The notes beneath the pieces were generated by a model, which worked only from the letters and a program-made list of their open reading frames with translations, made no database searches and was not told the origin of the DNA. Shown here piece after piece: positions 58,365 through 64,000 of a DNA stretch of 64,000 nucleotides. The DNA is from Cryptomeria japonica (taxonomy: Eukaryota; Streptophyta; Pinopsida; Cupressales; Cupressaceae). The stretch's first letter is position 1, and each line of letters opens with the position of its first letter. The position numbers were made by a program, and so were the translations under genes. The stretch covers positions 105,326,796 through 105,390,795 of the forward strand of contig NC_081412.1 in assembly GCF_030272615.1 (NCBI RefSeq), given 5' to 3'.

Positions 58365-59390
58365 TGTAGACACCTAAATTTAAGTGATTAATTTAATAAG
58401 ATCAAATCTCCTAAGTCACTTGTATTAGTTGAATAATTCATGTTATTCAATTAAAATCAAGTATCCCTTTTGGCTAAATTAATTAAATGAAGCCATGCCC
58501 CATAGCCAAATTAATTAACCCTTACCCCTTTCTTCTAATCCTTGAATTAATTAATCAAATTTATTAATCCCCCCTTTTCCATCCCTTTATTTGAATTTAA
58601 TTCAAATATTCCTTTTAGTCACATGTCTACTAACTTTAACTACCCTTCTAATATAACCCCTAGCCTAACCCATGGGTTCTAACCAACTCTATCCTCCCAA
58701 CCAACCTTATCATATCCTATCCTAACCTCCCCTCACATGTGTGTGCACACTCATGATTCCCTAATTTCCTTAATATTAGGAAATTGAAGTCTATTTTGGG
58801 TGGCTTCCTCCCAAAATAGACATGTGTTAGACACATGTCAAGCCCCCTCTTGACATTTGTCCCTCTAAGGGACAATTGGCCTCCCTTATTGAGCCACAAG
58901 TGTGGAATCTTATTCCACATGGAATTCTTAGGATTGCCACTTGTCCTCCTTAAGGACAACTATTGCATTTTCAAGGCCCTTCAACTCCCTTCCTTTCCTA
59001 TTTAATCACTCCCTTTTTTAATCCCTTCATCAACCTCTTTTGCATCAACACTGTTATAATGCAAAATTTCATCCACCTTTTTTTGCAGTAATCCCCTCAC
59101 AATGCAAAAATACCATCCAATCATGTTATCCATCCTTTCATTCTTTTGATCCAATTCACACAATCCCGCATCATGTAGCACAATTGAGCACACGATACAT
59201 CATTAAGCACACATCCAACTAGAGAACAATCAAATCAAGAGGACATCGGTTTGATTTTCATGTTATTATTTGATGTTTCTAATTCCCTCTTTTATAATTT
59301 CCTCAATCTTGAGGTGTTTGAGTGAATCTAGTGTTAGCTTAGATTGCTTAGTTTTAGCTTTAGCTTAGATTGCTTAGTTTTAGCCAATAT
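58365..59390 (+). repeat. LTR-like block starting TGTAGACACC
   Basis: TGTAGACACC is a common start of plant gypsy LTRs (general knowledge). The block is C-rich with eight perfect hairpins at 58589-58959 and closes with two copies of a 25-bp TTAGATTGCTTAG unit (about 59336-59388). There is no PBS, PPT or partner copy in the window, so its true end is unknown. Confidence 0.4.
58763..58959. repeat. Array of seven perfect stem-loops
   Basis: Stems (left arm, loop length): 58763-58770 with 58778-58785 (8 bp, 7 nt); 58789-58800 with 58810-58821 (12, 9); 58819-58827 with 58831-58839 (9, 3); 58835-58842 with 58849-58856 (8, 6); 58857-58864 with 58868-58875 (8, 3); 58901-58908 with 58912-58919 (8, 3); 58941-58947 with 58953-58959 (7, 5). 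An eighth lies at 58589-58607 (9, 1). Confidence 0.85.
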
Positions 59391-59897
59391 TTTCTCCTCT
59401 ATTAAGGAAATTTTTCATGTCCTCCTACTAGTTTGCTTTAGGTTTCCTAGGGAAGGAAATACCTTTCATAGGAAGACTAGGAGCCACGAAAATCAAATCC
59501 ATTGTGACATTAAAGGAAATGCCCTTGACATCCACTCTACTGTCCTTCCAAGAGTGAGCAAATTCAGCCAAGATAAGAGAGTCATGAATCCTCATCACTT
59601 CAATGTAAGATACAAAATTTATTTGTAGAATAATGGACCACACTTAATGAACATTATTAAGGTAAATATAGTTGTTGGGATCCATTTTAACCAAATCACC
59701 ACCCATAGCTGACAAGTAATTCCCAAGATATGAACTAAGAACCAAGAAAGACATAAATCATTGTGGTAGAAAGACAAACACCAAAAGAGAATTTGGTAGA
59801 CGTAATATTGGGAACTTATCCATCAAGTCCAAGAATGGGATGGTCGAATTAAACCCTTGGCTATAATAGAACCAAGAGAAATTAAATTTATGAGACA

Positions 59898-60191
59898 TTA
59901 TTGTAGGGGAATTCCTCTGCCTCTAACATTAGAGGCACTAAACAAATTACCATTATTAGAAATTGCATCAAACACATGTTCAAGTAGATCATGCACATTA
60001 GCCCAAATCTTAATGTTATGAGAAAATGATCCCATATTAGCCAGCTTATCCACTAATGTGTCACTTTCCTTGAAAGTATGTGTTAGTGAAAATTGCTCAA
60101 GGCTCATCATATTTAGACAAGATCTAGCAATAAGGTTGTATACGAACCAAGGTTGGTATGACCTTTCAACATCATGATGACATTTCTTCAA
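59898..60191 (-). pseudogene. LINE RNase H relic
   Basis: The minus strand is open for 97 codons. FSLTHTFKESDTLVDKLANMGSF fits the C-terminal HxxREANxxADxLAN motif of plant LINE RNase H, and the 30 residues before it fit too. Downstream on the same strand (59760-59430) a reading with YLGNYLSAMGGDLVKMD recalls DUF4283, but weakly. Confidence 0.5.
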
Positions 60192-62463
60192 TCACATTGA
60201 TTTAACCTTTATCTTTTGCTATAAAAATACCATTGTGAGCCACTTCCTTAACATAATTAGAGGATTACATCCCCAAATGGATAGCATAGGCTAAAACATA
60301 TTACATTCACATCCCTTAGGATGCCTCCTCTCTCACTCAACCCAATTTCCCTTTAGCTAAGCCATCTAAGTTGCATTTAATTTATATTTTTAATAAAAAT
60401 GTGATATTATACTAACAACAAGTTATATTTTTCTAGAGAGGAACTTAGATTTCCCTCCCACCAAGTAAGCCATTGGTTATGCTTTTGGCGGGAAAGTGTC
60501 CTATTTGTTTTGCTTGTTTTGTCTTGGTGTCTAGTTGTTTTGGTTTCGGGGTTTTTAAGTGATGGTGGGTTCCCATTTTGGTAGTAGGATTTTGTTCTTG
60601 GGTTTGAGTACCCTCATGAGCCCTTCGTTTTGCCACTTTTTTTTGCGGTTATGTAAAGGTTCGAGCCTCACTTAGTTTAATATATTTAGAACAAGCGATA
60701 TTTTTTTTGGTTCAGCTATTACAAATTTTTAGATTATGTTTTGGTCAAATATTTAAAAATTCATTTTAGGACACTTCATCCAAACACTATTTATAGTTAG
60801 ATAAGTTTCTATTTAAATTTCTTGAAAAATCGAGGTCTTATTATATTCTATGCAATGGCTAAACATTGATGAAGTTACCTAAATGACTATCGATCATTTT
60901 CCACTATTAACACTTTAGCTTGATAAGGTAACAAGATGAAGTTAAGTAAAAATTGAAAAAGTTATTCATTTCATTATAATAGTCTAATAATCATGATAAT
61001 TTTTCTAATAGTACATGTTGATATGAATATTTAAAAATTATCTAAAAGATTATTTAATTTAAATAATAGATTATAGAGCTTCCATTACTTAATTTTGTAA
61101 CATTTCAAACTCTTAATAATTAATTTAAAATAATAATCTCTAATAATGGTTTTAGAGTTTATTATTAGTCCTAGTTTTAAAATAAGAATCAAACCTTCAA
61201 ATTCTAAAATATTATTCATATTGTAATTAGAAATTCTAGTACCTAAAATAACTATCTCACCTTTGTGGCTTCTTACAATAACTCCCCTCCAAAAATTCTT
61301 CTCACATGCAATGGTCTAGGACTCTCTTCATTTAATCTAATAAGAACAATAGCCCTCCTCCAAACATCCTAGTTTGATTTTAATTGTGCATTATCAAATT
61401 AAGGTTTATCAAACCTTCTAGTGATTGGGACCACTTATCTTTATTTTTTTTCTCTCTTCATATGCATTGATTTATCAAAATCCTACAATATTTCTAGTCT
61501 TTCATAAAAGGAAAAAAAGAAAGAAGATTTACTAAGTTATATTCTCTATTCTTATTTTTTAATGTAATCTTACATAAATCATTATAGGCATCCATGATCT
61601 CTGGTCATAGAATATAGAAAAAAAATTCTTTATAATTGAACACTTTATTTCGTATTTTAAGTTGGATCTTCCATACAATAATGTTTGAAGACATCTCTTA
61701 AAGGTCTTTCATAAATTTTGACTAGTGGATGATCACTATTCTCTTTCTTTCTTAGACATAAAACTAAGAATAAATCTCCCTAGACCATTGAATACTATTT
61801 TCTTAAGTTGATCCCTAGTCAATTTATTGGAAAACAAACCATATAAAATTATTATGCTTCAACCACCATTCAACTTTCCCAATTTTGTACCATAATAAGT
61901 TAAACATTTGGGTAGTTTTAGCCAACAAATTTTTTTATACCCATCCTCTACTATATAAATTCACTTTATTTCAAATTTTCATCACAAATCATCTCTATTA
62001 TCATTCTAAATAAACCAAAAGTTATAATAATAGCGTAGAAACTTTACCACCATCCCGTTAATCAATCTCAAGAATAAAAGGAAAACATTTTTGCTTTCTA
62101 GACTCTTTTGATTCCATATCTTTTCATTCAAAAAATATTACTATGTTGAGCACACCACAGGACTAATAGGAAGCACAATAGACACATGAACACCAAATTT
62201 GTGTGGAAAACCCTAAGTAGGGAAAAGCCAAGGTGACAATCACACTCAAAATATGAATAATTAAATACAATGTTTTAGGCTCAAGGCCATAAAGCTCACT
62301 ACACTTGATTTGACTTACAAGACTAAGGCACATAACCTTAGGGCAAGATACAAGGGACTACACAAACTATCAAAGGGAACACACCTTCTTTTGGCAAGTA
62401 TAAGAAATAGATGAATTGAAATAAAAAAGATCTCTTGAAAATAAAATTTTCCTTGAACCAATG
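60192..62463. other. AT-rich intergenic DNA
   Basis: No supported gene. On the minus strand at about 62195-62240 the LTR motif CCTTGGCTTTTCCC..GGGTTTTCCACA appears, hinting at an old LTR fragment (62140-62460). Confidence 0.4.
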
Positions 62464-62836
62464 TGTTTCAAGGTGTACACCCTTGGTCTCTTTTTGTTGT
62501 TTAACACAAGTCTTAGGTTTGTGACATGGCTTAACCACCTCCATGGATTCATTAAATCTCGTAGTTATATCAAGCATAAATAGGTCAATCTTTTGGTGCA
62601 ATGACAACCATGATTCTAATAAGTGGTATCAGAGCCTAGGTCATGAATTCAAACTCCTTACTTGCATTGGAGGGGATTGTTGCAAGGTGTGTGCCCTTGG
62701 TCTCTTTTTATTGTGCAGCATAGTGCTTTGATTTGTGGCATGGCTTAACCAATTTTTGTGGATTTATTAAATCTTGCAGTTGTGTTAGGCATTAACAAGT
62801 CGATGTTTTGTTGCAATGTAAACCATGTTTCTAACA
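62464..62836 (+). mobile_element. TRIM-like miniature LTR element
   Basis: Direct repeats 62464-62621 and 62678-62836 (158 and 159 bp, about 75% identical by eye) both start TGTT and end CTAATA or CTAACA. Between them lie a perfect PBS TGGTATCAGAGC (62624-62635) and a purine tract GGAGGGGA abutting the second repeat. The interior is only 56 bp. No target duplication is recognised (CAATG against CACTA). Confidence 0.6.
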
Positions 62837-62980
62837 CACTATGTCAAGAAACTACTATCATGGCAAACACATCTGAAATCAACCGTGCTATCTCAAACTA
62901 TCACACTAAAGATATCATTATCAAAGTTCTTCATAAATTGACTTTCACACCAAATTTGCTTGCATATCATTCACATTATG
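62837..62980 (+). other. Short unassigned stretch
   Basis: An ATG near 62860 opens a frame (MANTSEINRAISNYHTKD) that runs into the microsatellite. It recalls a gag start but is too short to call. Confidence 0.2.
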
Positions 62981-63155
62981 TGTGTGTATACATATACATA
63001 TAGATATATAAATATACATATATATACACATATGTGTGTGTGTGTATATACACACATATATATACATACATATTGTACATATATACATGTATGTATGTAC
63101 ATATATATATATACATGTATATATATACATGTATATATATACATATATATACATG

Positions 63156-63186
<31 letters not shown>

Positions 63187-63501
63187 GTATATATATATGT
63201 ATATATATACATATATATATATGTATATATATACATGTATGTATATATACATGTATATATATGTATATATGTATACATGTATGTATATATACATGTATAT
63301 ACATGTATATATATACATGTATATATATGTATACATGTATGTATATATATACATGTATATATATATATATACATGTATATATATGTATATATGTATATAT
63401 ATATATACATGTACATACATGTATATATATGTATATATATGTATATATGTGTATGTATGTATGTATGTATGTATGTATGTATGTATGTATGTATAGATAT
63501 T

Positions 63502-63532
<31 letters not shown>

Positions 63533-63535
63533 ATT
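62981..63535. repeat. Compound TA/TACATG microsatellite
   Basis: About 550 bp of TATATACATGTATA-type repeats, then (TATG)n at 63450-63493 and (GT)n at 63507-63531. The open frames seen in all directions here are repeat by-products. Confidence 0.95.
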
Positions 63536-64000
63536 GAATGCATTCTAATGAATTGAACACACTAACACATCCTCTAAAGTTGGCATCAAACGAGACATGT
63601 AGATAAAGAATAAAGCACACCAACTAATCAACTCAAAAACATCATCTAATGTAAAATACATAATACAAATATACACACGCCATGGTGAGATCCATAACAA
63701 CATACAAACTCAACCCCCAAAGCATATCTAGACTAAAAGAGAATTATCCAAATAAGATAAACCAATCTGGTCAGCCAAAAACCAACACAATTGACAATGT
63801 AATACACAAAACAACATAACTTCATTTGCCAATCAAACTAGCACTAGAAAACTGAATTGGAACACTACAAACACCAAGTGAACATGCCCTCCAAGATGAA
63901 ACACTTGAATCCACATATCCAAGAACCATCAATCATTCTTTGAACCAAATCTAATAGACAACCTCACTTTCAAAAGAAACAACAACAACCAATTCTACCA
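63536..64000. other. Unassigned sequence at the window end
   Basis: AC-rich, with no supported gene. Confidence 0.5.

Noticed and set aside
62624-62635. tRNA-Met gene
   Set aside because: Only the 12-nt complement of the tRNA 3' end is present, as at the other retroelements. There is no cloverleaf.
62960-63548. Long open frames on both strands
   Set aside because: They arise from TA/TG/CA simple repeats, where stops are rare in several frames at once.
1-64000. Endogenous pararetrovirus or other integrated virus
   Set aside because: All RT motifs are of copia (FVDD type) or gypsy (YLDD with chromodomain integrase) kind beside LTRs. No movement-protein or coat-type motif was seen.

Overview
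This window looks like intergenic and repeat DNA from a large plant nuclear genome, most likely a gymnosperm (inference). It is filled with old LTR retrotransposons nested in one another, nearly every coding frame is broken, and only one small patch resembles a host gene. No rRNA, tRNA, CRISPR or bacterial feature was seen. The letters A-I are my labels.

Layout. (1) 1-14562: copia element A (gag, protease, integrase, part of RT) is split by a complete copia element B (2596-10030). A meets the inverted 5' half of a related element F (minus strand, 10982-14562) head to head. (2) 14563-16904: the 3' half of a Ty3/gypsy chromovirus, G, with a chromodomain. F's LTR sits inside its RT region. (3) 16905-27749: element D, 10.8 kb, with paired 789-bp LTRs, PBS and PPT but no pol. 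It carries a zinc-knuckle gag-like gene and a second reading frame of about 1,150 codons. The end of that second frame is interrupted by a 4.08-kb terminal-inverted-repeat element, H, which holds subterminal repeats, long CT and GA tracts and a palindromic minisatellite. (4) 27750-30033: LTR-like DNA, then an unusually open RT fragment. (5) 30034-47204: a minus-strand chromovirus, E. It is split by copia element C (31235-42876; target duplication CAAAA). C is in turn split by I (36421-40639, minus; target duplication CATAC), a small gag-protease-only copia derivative. (6) 47205-64000: low-density DNA with LINE relics, a copia RNase H relic, two exons of an unidentified minus-strand gene, the 3' end of another LTR element, an LTR-like block with eight perfect hairpins, a 373-bp TRIM-like element and a 550-bp TA/TG microsatellite.

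How the parts relate. A, B, C, D, F, I and the TRIM all have primer sites complementary to initiator tRNA-Met. B, C and D share the same polypurine tract, and B, C, D and F share LTR motifs, so D could have been moved by copia machinery (inference). Divergence between LTR pairs, judged by eye, is about 5% for I and about 8% for its host C, which agrees with the nesting. Most in-frame stops are TAG where relatives have CAG, the trace expected from methylated-cytosine decay.
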